Origin: Acinetobacter parvus DSM 16617 = CIP 108168
GTDB lineage: Bacteria > Pseudomonadota > Gammaproteobacteria > Pseudomonadales > Moraxellaceae
DNA: 64,000 nucleotides
Direction: 5' to 3'
Assembly: GCF_000368025.1 (NCBI RefSeq)
Contig: NZ_KB849212.1
Span: 636,978 to 700,977 of the forward strand
Part shown: piece after piece, positions 15,991 to 24,076 of the stretch
Position numbering within the stretch: the first letter of the stretch is position 1
Layout of the letters: each line of letters starts with the position of its first letter
The notes under the pieces: model-generated
What the model saw: the letters and a program-made list of their open reading frames with translations, nothing else
Database searches by the model: none
What the model was told of the DNA's origin: nothing
Translations under genes and position numbers: made by a program

Positions 15991-16674
15991 ATGGACTTTA
16001 TAAAAATACTATTAGCTGATACTACATTTACTTTTGCAGCAGAAATTGTACTTCGTAGTGTCTTGATGTACTTCCTGATTATCTTAGTTTTAAGATTTTC
16101 TGGTAAACGTGGTGTTAGGCAACTTTCCATCTTTGAAATCGCAATTATTCTTAGTTTAGGATCTGCTGCTGGCGATTCTATGTTCTATGAAGAAGTTCCG
16201 ATCATTCATGCTGTCATCGTTTTTGCAGTAATTATGGCTTTATATCGCTTAACAACTTATTTAATGATGAAATCCGATGCTATTGAGACCGTATTGGAAG
16301 GTCGACCAATATACATCGTCAAAAATGGTTTACTGATTGTTGAGGATATTAACCGAGAAAAGTATTCATATGATGAGTTCTTTGCTGAAATGCGCCAAAA
16401 GAAAATAGAGCACCTTGGACAAGTTAAAATGGCACTGCTTGAGACTGATGGCTGCCTAAGCGTGATCCCATATTCTAAAGAAAATATAAAATGGGGTCTT
16501 CCTTTGTTTCCCGATGAATACCAAATCGCAGATCATCATAATGTCAATCACTTTTATTCTTGTATGTTGTGTGGTCAAACCCAACTTTTAAATCATTTAA
16601 ATGAAGAATGCCCTCGCTGTCAAAATACAAAATGGGCTAAATCCTGTTTGTATTGCGAGGAATATCAAAATTAA
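15991..16674 (+). CDS. DUF421 (YetF-like) membrane protein with C-terminal zinc-ribbon
   Basis: A 227-residue inner-membrane protein of the YetF/DUF421 family. Three N-terminal hydrophobic helices (ending ALYRLTTYLMM) are followed by the cytosolic alpha/beta domain: VLEGRPIYIVKNGLLIVEDI, YDEFFAEMRQKKIEHLGQVKMALLETDGCLSVI. After that domain, where many members stop, there is an added Cys-rich tail: CMLCG, CPRC, then KSCLYCE. Three CxxC-type pairs suggest a zinc ribbon. The function of DUF421 proteins is not settled; some are induced by stress. Next to a large catalase, a stress role is plausible but inferred. Confidence 0.8.
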   Translation: MDFIKILLADTTFTFAAEIVLRSVLMYFLIILVLRFSGKRGVRQLSIFEIAIILSLGSAAGDSMFYEEVPIIHAVIVFAVIMALYRLTTYLMMKSDAIETVLEGRPIYIVKNGLLIVEDINREKYSYDEFFAEMRQKKIEHLGQVKMALLETDGCLSVIPYSKENIKWGLPLFPDEYQIADHHNVNHFYSCMLCGQTQLLNHLNEECPRCQNTKWAKSCLYCEEYQN

Positions 16675-16965
16675 TAAGCTTTTGTTTTGACTTAGATTAA
16701 TTCAATATTATTTAAAATGAATAGTTTAAGCGAACAAAAAATACACATTTCTTTACCTTACTCAAAGCATAAATACTTAAAGTTTATATGGGTATCTTTG
16801 ATCCAAAAAAGAGTTTTCTTGCAAGTAACTCATATTCGATTGTAGATAACCTAATTAAATTGTATAAGCACACAATATCCGTCAACAAACAAGCCATTAA
16901 CTTAAGTGAAAACAAATACTTAATTTCACAAAACGTTATAAAGCAAATGTATAAGAGAATGTGAT

Positions 16966-19044
16966 ATGAAAGAACCAAATACACCAAAAATCGACCAACT
17001 TTCTGAGGAAGCATACGTGGATCCTATAGGTAAAACCCTTACCTCTTCTTTAGGTGTTCCCGTAGCTGATAATCAAAATAGTCTAAAAATTAATGAGAAA
17101 GGCCCTACTCTTCTCGAGGATTTTCTTCTAAGGGATAAACTTATTCATTTTGATCGTGAGCGTATTCCAGAACGTGTTGTACATGCTCGAGGGGTCGGTG
17201 CTCATGGTTACTTTCAAGCTTATGCAGGTAATGAAAAATGGACTAAAGCTAAGTTCCTAACGGACACAAATAATCGAACTCCTATCTTTGTCCGTATTTC
17301 TACAGTTCAAGGTGGGCGAGGTTCGGCTGATGTCGTTCGAGATGTACGAGGTTTTTCTATAAAATTTTATACTGAAGAAGGAAATTATGATTTGGTGGGG
17401 AATAATATCCCTGTCTTCTTCATTCAGGATGCTATTAAATTTCCGGACTTTGTTCATGCAGTAAAACCAGAAGATGCCAATGAAGTTCCAACTGGTCAAT
17501 CTGCCCATGATACTTTCTGGGATTTTATTTCTTTAAACACCGAAGCATCACATATGACTACTTGGATAATGTCTGATAGAGCAATTCCAAGAAATCTACG
17601 CTCTATACAAGGTTTTGGTGTCCATACATTTAGATTGATTAATAAGAATAATGAAGCATTCTTAGTGAAATTCCATTGGACTCCAAAGCAAGGGGTAGCT
17701 CAAGTCGTCTGGGATGAAGCTCTAAAAATTAATGGCAAAGATCCCGATTTTCACAGACGTGATCTGTGGGATGCTATTGAGCGTGGCAATTACCCGGAAT
17801 GGGAATTAGGCGCACAAATTTTCTCTGAAGAAGATGCAAAACAATGGGACTTTGATGTCTTAGATGCCACAAAATTAATTCCAGAAGAACTTGTACCAGT
17901 TACTCCACTAGGTAAATTTGTTTTAAACAAAAATACAGATGATTTTTTCGCAGAAACAGAACAAGTTGCTTTTAGTCCTGCAAATATTGTCTCAGGTATA
18001 GATTTTAGTAACGATCCCCTTTTACAAGGACGGCTGTTTAGCTATACGGATACTCACTTACACAGACTAGGTACGGTAAATTTTAATCAAATTCCAATTA
18101 ACAAACCCGTTTGTCCTTTTCATACGAATAGACGAGGTGGTTATGCTAATCACGAAGTTTATAAAGGAAAGGCAAATTATGAACCTAATTCTGTTGATGA
18201 AAATTGGCCAAGAGAATCACCTAATGACAGTGGTGCTTTCAAGACACATCCTGAAGAAGTACAAGGCAGCAAACTAAGAGTTCGACCAGAAAGTTTCGCT
18301 GATCATTTCTCGCAAGCCACAATGCACTACCATAGTTTGGAAAAACATGAACAACAGCATATTAAGGATGCATATTCTTTTGAATTATCTAAGGTTAAAT
18401 CGGAAGATATCCGCAGACGTGTAGTTTACGCTGTCTTAGCTAATATTGACTTGGACTTAGCTGAATATGTTGCGAAAGAGTTAGGTATTAAAACTCCCCC
18501 TAAACAGCAAGATAGTCTGCACCAACCCGTAATTGCATCTTCGAAAAGATTAAGTACCTCATCTTTTCCTGCATCTGATATTAAACAGCGAAAAATTGCC
18601 TTGCTCGTTCATGACGGTGTAAATACGTCATCAATAGATGATATTAAAATATGGGCTGAAGCAGAAAAAGCTATTGTGGAAACTTTAGCACCGAACGCAG
18701 CCCCTGTTAAATCTAGTGATGGCAATGAAATACCAGTAGATGGAAGACAAAATGGCGAGCCTTCAGTGACTTATGATGCCGTAATCGTGGTTGATGGGAA
18801 TAATTTAGAAGTATTTAAGGCTGATGGAGTTTCTAAACATTATGTATTAGAGACATATAAACATCTCAAGCCCATTGTTTTCCTGGGTGATAAATGCGCT
18901 TTAATAGATGAGTTTCAGCTCACTAAGGATGCAGCTCTATTCTCTACTCAAAATTTTAAAGAGATCCAAGATCAATTCAAACAAGCTATTCAAAATCACC
19001 GTTTGTGGGATAGAGAAAAAGTTGTCGCAGCTATTCCAGCATGA
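16966..19044 (+). CDS. katE: Large-subunit (clade 2) heme catalase
   Basis: A 692-residue monofunctional catalase of the HPII type that breaks down hydrogen peroxide in the cytoplasm. Key regions are DRERIPERVVHARGVGAHGYF (catalytic His), VRDVRGFSIKFYTEEGNYDLVGNNIPVFF (catalytic Asn and the distal pocket) and GRLFSYTDTHLHRLG, which carries the heme-ligating Tyr. The large clade has an added C-terminal flavodoxin/DJ-1-like domain, visible from about residue 540 (KQRKIALLVHDGVN) to the end. ATG 16966 has AGAG upstream. The gene stands alone, with a terminator at 19084. Codon use is AT-rich compared with the core genes, in keeping with an accessory region. Confidence 0.95.
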   Translation: MKEPNTPKIDQLSEEAYVDPIGKTLTSSLGVPVADNQNSLKINEKGPTLLEDFLLRDKLIHFDRERIPERVVHARGVGAHGYFQAYAGNEKWTKAKFLTDTNNRTPIFVRISTVQGGRGSADVVRDVRGFSIKFYTEEGNYDLVGNNIPVFFIQDAIKFPDFVHAVKPEDANEVPTGQSAHDTFWDFISLNTEASHMTTWIMSDRAIPRNLRSIQGFGVHTFRLINKNNEAFLVKFHWTPKQGVAQVVWDEALKINGKDPDFHRRDLWDAIERGNYPEWELGAQIFSEEDAKQWDFDVLDATKLIPEELVPVTPLGKFVLNKNTDDFFAETEQVAFSPANIVSGIDFSNDPLLQGRLFSYTDTHLHRLGTVNFNQIPINKPVCPFHTNRRGGYANHEVYKGKANYEPNSVDENWPRESPNDSGAFKTHPEEVQGSKLRVRPESFADHFSQATMHYHSLEKHEQQHIKDAYSFELSKVKSEDIRRRVVYAVLANIDLDLAEYVAKELGIKTPPKQQDSLHQPVIASSKRLSTSSFPASDIKQRKIALLVHDGVNTSSIDDIKIWAEAEKAIVETLAPNAAPVKSSDGNEIPVDGRQNGEPSVTYDAVIVVDGNNLEVFKADGVSKHYVLETYKHLKPIVFLGDKCALIDEFQLTKDAALFSTQNFKEIQDQFKQAIQNHRLWDREKVVAAIPA

Positions 19045-19083
19045 CTTTATTTGAGCTTAAAAGTAGTGTAAGCATATGATTTC

Positions 19084-19108
19084 AAAAAGCCCTCATCGAG
19101 GGCTTTTT
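19084..19108. terminator. Bidirectional terminator between katE and a small minus-strand gene
   Basis: A perfect AAAAAGCCCTC / GAGGGCTTTTT hairpin lies 39 bp after the katE stop. The A-run and T-run on the two sides let it serve both katE and the small gene converging from the right. Confidence 0.9.
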
Positions 19109-19111
19109 GAT

Positions 19112-19252
19112 CTACTTTTGCTCTTTAAGTGGATTCTCAGGTTCTTGATTTGGTTTTTTTTGGGGATCTGGATTCTGATAGGTTTTCTGATCACCCTTGT
19201 CATCGTTTGATTCTTTTTGAGGTTTTGATTCTGGATTTTGCTTATTGATCAT
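19112..19252 (-). CDS. Small Lys/Gln/Pro-rich protein, 46 residues
   Basis: A short hydrophilic protein beginning MINKQNPESKPQKES and ending NPLKEQK. It contains two PxPxxK-like stretches, no hydrophobic segment and no Cys. It looks intrinsically disordered. GGAA lies 7 bp before the ATG, and the stop falls right at the katE terminator hairpin, which would end its transcript cleanly. I do not recognise a family; small disordered stress proteins of this composition are common in Acinetobacter. The gene's reality rests on the ribosome site, clean boundaries and lack of a competing frame. Confidence 0.5.
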   Translation of the reverse strand: MINKQNPESKPQKESNDDKGDQKTYQNPDPQKKPNQEPENPLKEQK

Positions 19253-19278
19253 GTCGGTTCCATCACGTGAAATACTAT

Positions 19279-19323
19279 AATAATAGATATGACATCAGGC
19301 TCTATCTATCAATAATAGATATG
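19279..19323. repeat. 13-bp direct repeats upstream of the small gene
   Basis: AATAATAGATATG occurs at 19279-19291 and again at 19311-19323, a 32-bp period (three helix turns). The pair lies 27 bp upstream of the 46-residue gene's start, in the intergenic region shared with the next gene. It may be a tandem regulator-binding site. Confidence 0.4.
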
Positions 19324-19393
19324 TTACGCAATACTACCCTGTAAAATAATTAGCACTGATCCGTTTTAAAAAAAATAGAGGCTTAGAACTCTC

Positions 19394-19603
19394 TTAAGAT
19401 GGATTGCTTAAAAATTTACGCATCTGTCTATGTCTTCTAGTGAGACCTAGTACATCTTTACGCTTAATAATTTCATCTTCAGTAAAAGGCAGATGATTGA
19501 TAAGCTGCTCAATCACCATAAAACTATTTTCAATTAAGAAACTATCTTGCTCGGTTGTCCAATTTGAGGTTATATGCTCAGATTTTTTAGACTGTCTTTT
19601 CAT
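19394..19603 (-). CDS. Small SANT/HTH-like hypothetical protein
   Basis: A 69-residue basic protein. Residues ~14-60 (NWTTEQDSFLIENSFMVIEQLINHLPFTEDEIIKRKDVLGL) resemble a Myb/SANT-type helical motif, with the conserved Trp near the start and the spacing of three helices; a basic tail (TRRHRQMRKF) follows. DNA binding is plausible, not shown. A TATAAT hexamer ends about 9 bp before the ATG, which would make the transcript nearly leaderless, since no ribosome site is visible. It lies 15 bp after a small Cys-rich gene remnant on the same strand and could be co-transcribed with it. Confidence 0.6.
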   Translation of the reverse strand: MKRQSKKSEHITSNWTTEQDSFLIENSFMVIEQLINHLPFTEDEIIKRKDVLGLTRRHRQMRKFLSNPS

Positions 19604-19618
19604 AAAAAGAAATTATAC

Positions 19619-19743
19619 CTAATCATGAGGACTCTTGATTTTCTTCAAGCACTCGCGGCATACACAAATTTCTTTTGGGCATTGGTGTAATCAATCTCTC
19701 TAGCACCATGAAGGCCATATATACACATTAATAATCTGATCAT
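19619..19743 (-). pseudogene. Small Cys-rich (zinc-finger-like) protein, apparently frameshifted
   Basis: A strong ribosome site (AAGGA, 5 bp spacing) precedes ATG 19743, giving MIRLLMCIYGLHGARE. In this frame the protein stops after 32 residues. Shifting by one base near 19694 gives a tail CPKEICVCRECLKKIKSPHD before TAG 19619, with four Cys in a C-x5-C-x-C-x2-C arrangement that looks like a metal site. The two halves read as one protein of about 41 residues with a one-base indel. An alternative is that only the 32-residue form is real. I cannot name the family. Confidence 0.3.
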
Positions 19744-20103
19744 CTTATTCCTTCTTTAAGTACTTAAAAGCTATATATCTTAGGCATCTATATTTATATG
19801 AATCCCTGTAAGACAGCATTTCGAACAACTTTATCGAAGTTTGAATGAAATAAATTTTCAGTAGTGTGACGCTTTGACAATAAACAGAAACTTGCTACCG
19901 TACCTATGCTCACCAATGTTAATAATTTCATCTTTAATTCCATCCATGTATAACTTATGATTCAAACATATCACTGTGATTTGTATTTATCTAACCGCCT
20001 TCTGATGAATTACTGTTCATAATGTAATCACATTATTACTTATGTAATTGAATTTGTTAAATAATGAAACAATTCCTATCAAACTACACTGAGTTATTAC
20101 AAC
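19744..20103. other. Gene-free AT-rich stretch
   Basis: No convincing reading frame on either strand. A TTGACA hexamer occurs near 19874 without a good -10 box, and several short ATTA/TAAT repeats lie around 20020-20050. I see nothing else to annotate. Confidence 0.5.
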
Positions 20104-20341
20104 TTATAAATTTAAAGCTTTATGTGCCCATTTCAGAAATTTATCTTTATCGTTGAAATTAGGGACCTTCAATAAATTTATATAGGAAACTTCACCAAAG
20201 TTTCCTGAGATTTTATTTGATACAAGAATTGTAAAATCTTCTTCTTGCCCTACATGTACTTCCCGAAAAAATTCCATAACTTTCCGATCAAGGTTTAGTG
20301 AGGTAAACGCCTCTCTTTGAACTAAAAAGTCATAGATCTGG
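20104..20341 (-). pseudogene. 3' fragment of an unknown gene cut by IS3 debris
   Basis: A clean minus-strand frame with no start reads IYDFLVQREAFTSLNLDRKV, MEFFREVHVGQEEDFTILVS, a Gly-containing turn ISGNFGEVSY, and ends FLKWAHKALNL before TAA. Composition and codon use look like a real protein C-terminus of about 78 residues. At 20341 it runs directly into the stop codon of an IS3 orfA remnant, so the upstream portion has been lost. I do not recognise the family. Confidence 0.5.
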
Positions 20342-20542
20342 CTAACGTTTTAAACGGGCATTTTCAGCATCAAGTTCTTTAAGCCGCGTCATCATTGAAA
20401 GATCCATGTCGCCATATTTGGACTTCCATTTGTAGGCAGAGCTCATACCATGTTCGCTGCACAAGTTCGGTATGGGTGTTCCTGCTTCAACTTGCTTCAA
20501 AATACTCATGATTAGGCTGTCTGAATACTTAGATGTTTTCAT
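20342..20542 (-). pseudogene. IS3-family OrfA (HTH) remnant
   Basis: A 66-residue N-terminal piece of an IS3-family OrfA: KYSDSLIMSILKQVEAGTPI, LCSEHGMSS, YKWKSKYGDMD, LKELDAENARLKR. A strong AAGGAGA ribosome site precedes ATG 20542. Two residues seem missing inside the HTH (SSA-YKWK, where the family usually has SSA-x-F-YKW). The frame ends right after RLKR, where OrfA normally continues and OrfB follows by frameshift. OrfB is absent, so this is a non-autonomous scar. Confidence 0.75.
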
Positions 20543-20638
20543 AGAAAATCTCCTTAAATCAAGGTTATTCCATTTTCTACTTTTAAACTCAATTATTTTT
20601 TGGGGGGATTACCTATATAGTTTGAAAGGTTATAACGC

Positions 20639-21847
20639 ATGGGTCGAACAAGCAGCTCAGGTCTACCAAAAGGCACAAGAGCAAGATCGGGAAAAATACA
20701 GATTAACTTTAAATGGAACGACAAGCGCGAGTGGTTCACCCTCGACCTCATCGATACCCCAGCCAACTTCATTAAGGCGGCTAAGATTAGAGAAGATTTT
20801 GTAAACAAGGCTAAATACGGGATATTAAAAATCGAGGATATCGAAGCTGTCACCGCCAAACCCATCAAAAAAGCTGACGCTGCGCAAAAAACATTGCCAG
20901 CGTCAAATGCTCCGACATTTGCTCACTATGCCCAAGAATACCTTTATAACCTTTCAGATCATAAGCAAGGCACCAAGAAAAAATATCTATCAATTTTGGA
21001 AAGGCTCTGGATGCCATTATTCGAAGATATGCCGATTAATACGATCACCAGTCAAATGTTGCGTACAGCCGTCAATGGACGTGAATGGTCATCGGCTAAA
21101 ACTCGAAATGATGCTTTGATTCCATTACGTGGCGTATTCGAATTAGCTTGTGATGATGAGGTGATTGATAAGAATCCATGTGACCGATTGAAAAATCAGA
21201 AAACTCAGGAGGATGAACCTGATCCATTCAATGAAATGGAAAAGGAAATAATACTGAACTGGTTAAAAGAGAAATATATTGCAGACTACCCAACTGTGTA
21301 TTGGTATTTTGTGGTGGCATTCTGGACAGGTTGCCGTCCATCAGAAATTATCGCACTCACTTGGCAGGATGTAGATTTTTTAAATAAGCAGATTTACATC
21401 AATAAAGGTCGTGTGAACGGCGTTCAGCAAGAAACCACTAAAACAAATAAAGCTAGATTTGTAGATTTAAATGATTTTGCTTTCGAGGCATTTCAACAAC
21501 TCAGATTACTAACCTACCTCAAATATGAGCACGTATTTATCTGTGATGAGACAGGTAAAGAATTTACTACGCAAAAATCATTGAGCGAAAAGTTTGTAGC
21601 CTCACTGAAAGCGAATGGCATACGTTATCGTCCTGCCTATAACACTCGTCATACATATGCGACTGTATGCTTAATGAATGGACTTAATCCAGTTTATGTG
21701 GCTTCACAGCTAGGGCATAGTTTAGTGATGCTAACGATGCGTTATGCCAAGTGGATTAATTCAGATAAGAACAAAGAAGAGATTGCTAAAATTTCCAATA
21801 GTGCCAAAATTGTGCCAAATAAAAAGGGAATCAAACTATGTGTTTGA
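20639..21847 (+). CDS. Tyrosine-recombinase integrase at tRNA-Ser
   Basis: A 402-residue phage/island integrase. The N-terminus is an arm-binding domain of the DUF3596 kind (GKIQINFKWNDKREWFTLDL). The SAM-like core-binding domain follows (FAHYAQEYLYNLSDHKQGTKKKYLSIL). The catalytic domain shows the first Arg in WTGCRPSEIIALTW, the box-II region YNTRHTYATVCL (H-x-x-Y variant around R-H), LGHSLVMLTMRYAKW with the active Tyr. AAAGG precedes ATG 20639. The gene ends 16 bp from the 3' end of tRNA-Ser, the normal position for an integrase of an element inserted into that tRNA. No other phage or island gene survives in the 4 kb to the left, so the element seems mostly deleted. Confidence 0.92.
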   Translation: MGRTSSSGLPKGTRARSGKIQINFKWNDKREWFTLDLIDTPANFIKAAKIREDFVNKAKYGILKIEDIEAVTAKPIKKADAAQKTLPASNAPTFAHYAQEYLYNLSDHKQGTKKKYLSILERLWMPLFEDMPINTITSQMLRTAVNGREWSSAKTRNDALIPLRGVFELACDDEVIDKNPCDRLKNQKTQEDEPDPFNEMEKEIILNWLKEKYIADYPTVYWYFVVAFWTGCRPSEIIALTWQDVDFLNKQIYINKGRVNGVQQETTKTNKARFVDLNDFAFEAFQQLRLLTYLKYEHVFICDETGKEFTTQKSLSEKFVASLKANGIRYRPAYNTRHTYATVCLMNGLNPVYVASQLGHSLVMLTMRYAKWINSDKNKEEIAKISNSAKIVPNKKGIKLCV

Positions 21848-21863
21848 TTCCCTTTAAGATATT

Positions 21864-21953
21864 TGGCGGAAGCGGTGAGATTCGAACTCACGGAGGACTC
21901 ACACCCTCGTCGGTTTTCAAGACCGGTGCATTAAACCGCTCTGCCACGCTTCC
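21864..21953 (-). tRNA. tRNA-Ser (UGA)
   Basis: The cloverleaf is readable on the minus strand. The acceptor arm GGAAGCG pairs with CGCTTCC, the anticodon loop CTTGAAA gives anticodon UGA, and there is a long variable arm (CGAGGGTGTGAGTCCTCCG region) typical of serine tRNAs. The T-arm GAGTTCGAATCTC is present and CCA is encoded at the 3' end (21864-21866). The 3' end faces the integrase gene, so this is the attachment site of the neighbouring element. Confidence 0.95.
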
Positions 21954-22049
21954 AATGGCGGCTATCATATAAATAAAAGCTCAACTTGGCAAATATTTTA
22001 TTTAAAAGCCCACACTAAATGTTCAAAATAAAAGCAAAATCCTATTATT

Positions 22050-22538
22050 TTAAGTATTTCCAAGTTTTTCATATCGAATTGAGTTGATATACCAGATTTT
22101 TTTACCTAATGGGGTATGCACCTCAACCTCATCATCCACCTGTTTGCTCAACAGTGCCCGTGCCATCGGAGATTCAATTGAGATATGCTGAGGATGATGG
22201 TCATAGATTTCATCCACCCCCACAATACGCAAGATTTTCTGTTCACCATCATCATTCTCTATTTCAACCCAGGCCCCAAAATAGACTTTTCCCTCCTGCT
22301 CAGGCACAAAGTCAACAATTTTCAACTCCTCTAAACGCTTACCCAAGTAGCGAACACGGCGGTCTATCTTTCTAAGTAATTGTTTATTATATAAATAATC
22401 TGCATTTTCTGAACGGTCTCCCAAACTTGCGGCCCAGTTTACCTTTTTGGTAATTTCTGGACGTTCGTCATGCCACAGTTTTTTTAATTCGGCAACCAGC
22501 AAGTCATGTCCAGTACGTGTGATCAAGTTCGATTTCAT
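22050..22538 (-). CDS. greB: Transcription elongation factor GreB
   Basis: A 162-residue Gre factor that enters the RNA polymerase secondary channel and stimulates cleavage of backtracked RNA. The N-terminal coiled coil has the acidic tip GDRSENADYLYNKQLLRKID, which is the GreB version (GreA has D-x-KENAEYHAA). The C-terminal FKBP-like domain ends HTPLGKKIWYINSIRYE. It lies next to tRNA-Ser and has an upstream AT-rich region shared with the divergent mltF gene. The related greA is also in this window at 49620. Confidence 0.95.
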   Translation of the reverse strand: MKSNLITRTGHDLLVAELKKLWHDERPEITKKVNWAASLGDRSENADYLYNKQLLRKIDRRVRYLGKRLEELKIVDFVPEQEGKVYFGAWVEIENDDGEQKILRIVGVDEIYDHHPQHISIESPMARALLSKQVDDEVEVHTPLGKKIWYINSIRYEKLGNT

Positions 22539-22679
22539 ATTTAAAAACGCTACAACAACAATCCATTTACAAGTTTTTGCATTGTATTCCTTATTTCAAC
22601 ACGACTAAAGTGTATAAATTTTATTCTTTTTCAAATCATGTGTTTGTGATGTATTTATCATATTTTTACTGATCAAAAT

Positions 22680-22708
22680 TTGACAAGCTCCTTTTTGACG
22701 CTTAATAT
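22680..22708 (+). promoter_or_regulatory. Sigma-70 promoter of mltF with a ~195-nt leader
   Basis: TTGACA (22680-22685), a 17-bp spacer and TAATAT (22703-22708) make a near-consensus promoter pointing at mltF. Transcription would start near 22715, leaving a leader of about 195 nt. The leader holds two small hairpins: AAATGATG / CATCATTT (22751-22777) and GTCATT / AATGAC (22793-22807). This accounts for the 370-bp gene-free stretch between greB and mltF. Confidence 0.7.
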
Positions 22709-22909
22709 GCGCCCCTAAGTTGGTTTTTGTTTACTTTTTATACACTTTGTAAATGATGTGAAACATTTTCATCATTTTTCCATTAACCCAATGTCATTTT
22801 GAATGACGTTCATGAATTGCCCACCCCGATTTAATTTATCAACTTTTAGAAGTTGTGGTGAAGTTTTGCCTCAATTTTTAGGGCATAAATTACCTGTAGC
22901 GGAGACAAC

Positions 22910-24019
22910 ATGCACAGTAATTCAAGTTCTGGGTCTAGGCCTGGCCTTAACTCTTTATCTTCCAAGTTACCATTTCAGGCCCTTGCTTTAGGCATCGTCA
23001 TTATGCCATTCAATAGCTTGAATGCAGAAAAATCACATCAATACAACACGGTTGTCACAACCAATGTTTTAACAGTGGTTGCAGTTGAAAACCCAACTAC
23101 TGTTTTTAAAGACGGTCAGTTTCTGCATGGTTTCGGCTATGATTTAGCCCGCAACTATGCACAAAGCCTCAACGTAAAACTCGATTTTAAAACTGTTCCA
23201 GACAATGCAACTGCATTGAAATGGGTTAGCCAAGGCAAGGCCAACCTAGCCATGACCACAGCAGCGCTTGCCACAATTGAGAGCAAACAACTGGTTTCTT
23301 TCTCGGCAAGCTGTGGTGATCAGGCAAGCCTGAGTAAGAACGGGCTAAATCCCCAGCTTAACTGGGTGTTTAAACAAGCTGACGATCCACTGACTTTAAC
23401 TGCGAGTGGTTTTGTTTGTCAAAGCAAACAGCTTGGTACAACCCAACAACTTGCTTCCTTTTATAATCGCAATGTGGTTAAACCTGAAGCATGGTCTACG
23501 ATTCAAAAAGACCTGAATCAACGCTTACCGATTTATAAGGCGAGCTTTAAGCAAAGTGCCGCAAAATACAATCTGGATTGGCACCTGTTGGCAGCAATTG
23601 GCTATCAGGAGTCTTACCTAAAGCCTAGCTCGGTGTCTCCCACGGGTGTCCGCGGCTTAATGATGCTGACCAACAGCACAGCACAGGCAATGGGTGTCAG
23701 TAACCGATCTGATCCAATACAGAGTATTCAGGGTGGCGCGAAATATTATGATCTAATGCTGGATCAATTTGCCAATGTACCCTACCCAGACCGTAACTGG
23801 TATGCACTGGTGGCATACAACATGGGACCTGGTGCAGTGAACCAGATTCAGAAACAGATCAAGGCTCAAGGCAAGGACCCAAATCAGTGGGTGAACCTAT
23901 ATGACTATTTACAGCGCAATCAGGCACGCAATGGTCGATATAAGCAAGCGGTTCAATACGTTACCCGTATCCGCACCTATCTAGAACACCTCAAAACCAG
24001 CAACCGCATCGATGTCTGA
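22910..24019 (+). CDS. mltF: MltF-like membrane-bound lytic transglycosylase
   Basis: A 369-residue exported enzyme that cleaves peptidoglycan between MurNAc and GlcNAc. There is a hydrophobic export segment around residues 20-42 (FQALALGIVIMPFNSLNA). Next comes a shortened solute-binding-like domain (TVVAVENPTTVFKDGQFLHGFGYDLARNYAQ). The C-terminal SLT domain follows: LLAAIGYQESYLKPSSVSPTGVRGLMMLTNSTA, with catalytic Glu in the QES motif, then AYNMGPGA. E. coli MltF is larger, so the regulatory domain here is reduced. GCGGAGAC precedes ATG 22910. A terminator follows at 24033. Confidence 0.88.
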   Translation: MHSNSSSGSRPGLNSLSSKLPFQALALGIVIMPFNSLNAEKSHQYNTVVTTNVLTVVAVENPTTVFKDGQFLHGFGYDLARNYAQSLNVKLDFKTVPDNATALKWVSQGKANLAMTTAALATIESKQLVSFSASCGDQASLSKNGLNPQLNWVFKQADDPLTLTASGFVCQSKQLGTTQQLASFYNRNVVKPEAWSTIQKDLNQRLPIYKASFKQSAAKYNLDWHLLAAIGYQESYLKPSSVSPTGVRGLMMLTNSTAQAMGVSNRSDPIQSIQGGAKYYDLMLDQFANVPYPDRNWYALVAYNMGPGAVNQIQKQIKAQGKDPNQWVNLYDYLQRNQARNGRYKQAVQYVTRIRTYLEHLKTSNRIDV

Positions 24020-24032
24020 ATCCAGACAGGCA

Positions 24033-24063
24033 AAAAAAAGCTTACCATTGGGTAAGCTTTTTT
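24033..24063. terminator. Bidirectional terminator, mltF / SCP2 gene
   Basis: The AAAAGCTTACC / GGGTAAGCTTTT hairpin has A and T runs on the two sides. It sits between the converging mltF and SCP2-domain genes. Confidence 0.9.
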
Positions 24064-24076
24064 GTTCAGAAAACAA

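Noticed and set aside
20472..20804. A 110-codon plus-strand frame spanning the IS3 orfA remnant and the start of the integrase
   Set aside because: Overlaps the better-supported integrase (own ribosome site, domain match) in another frame.
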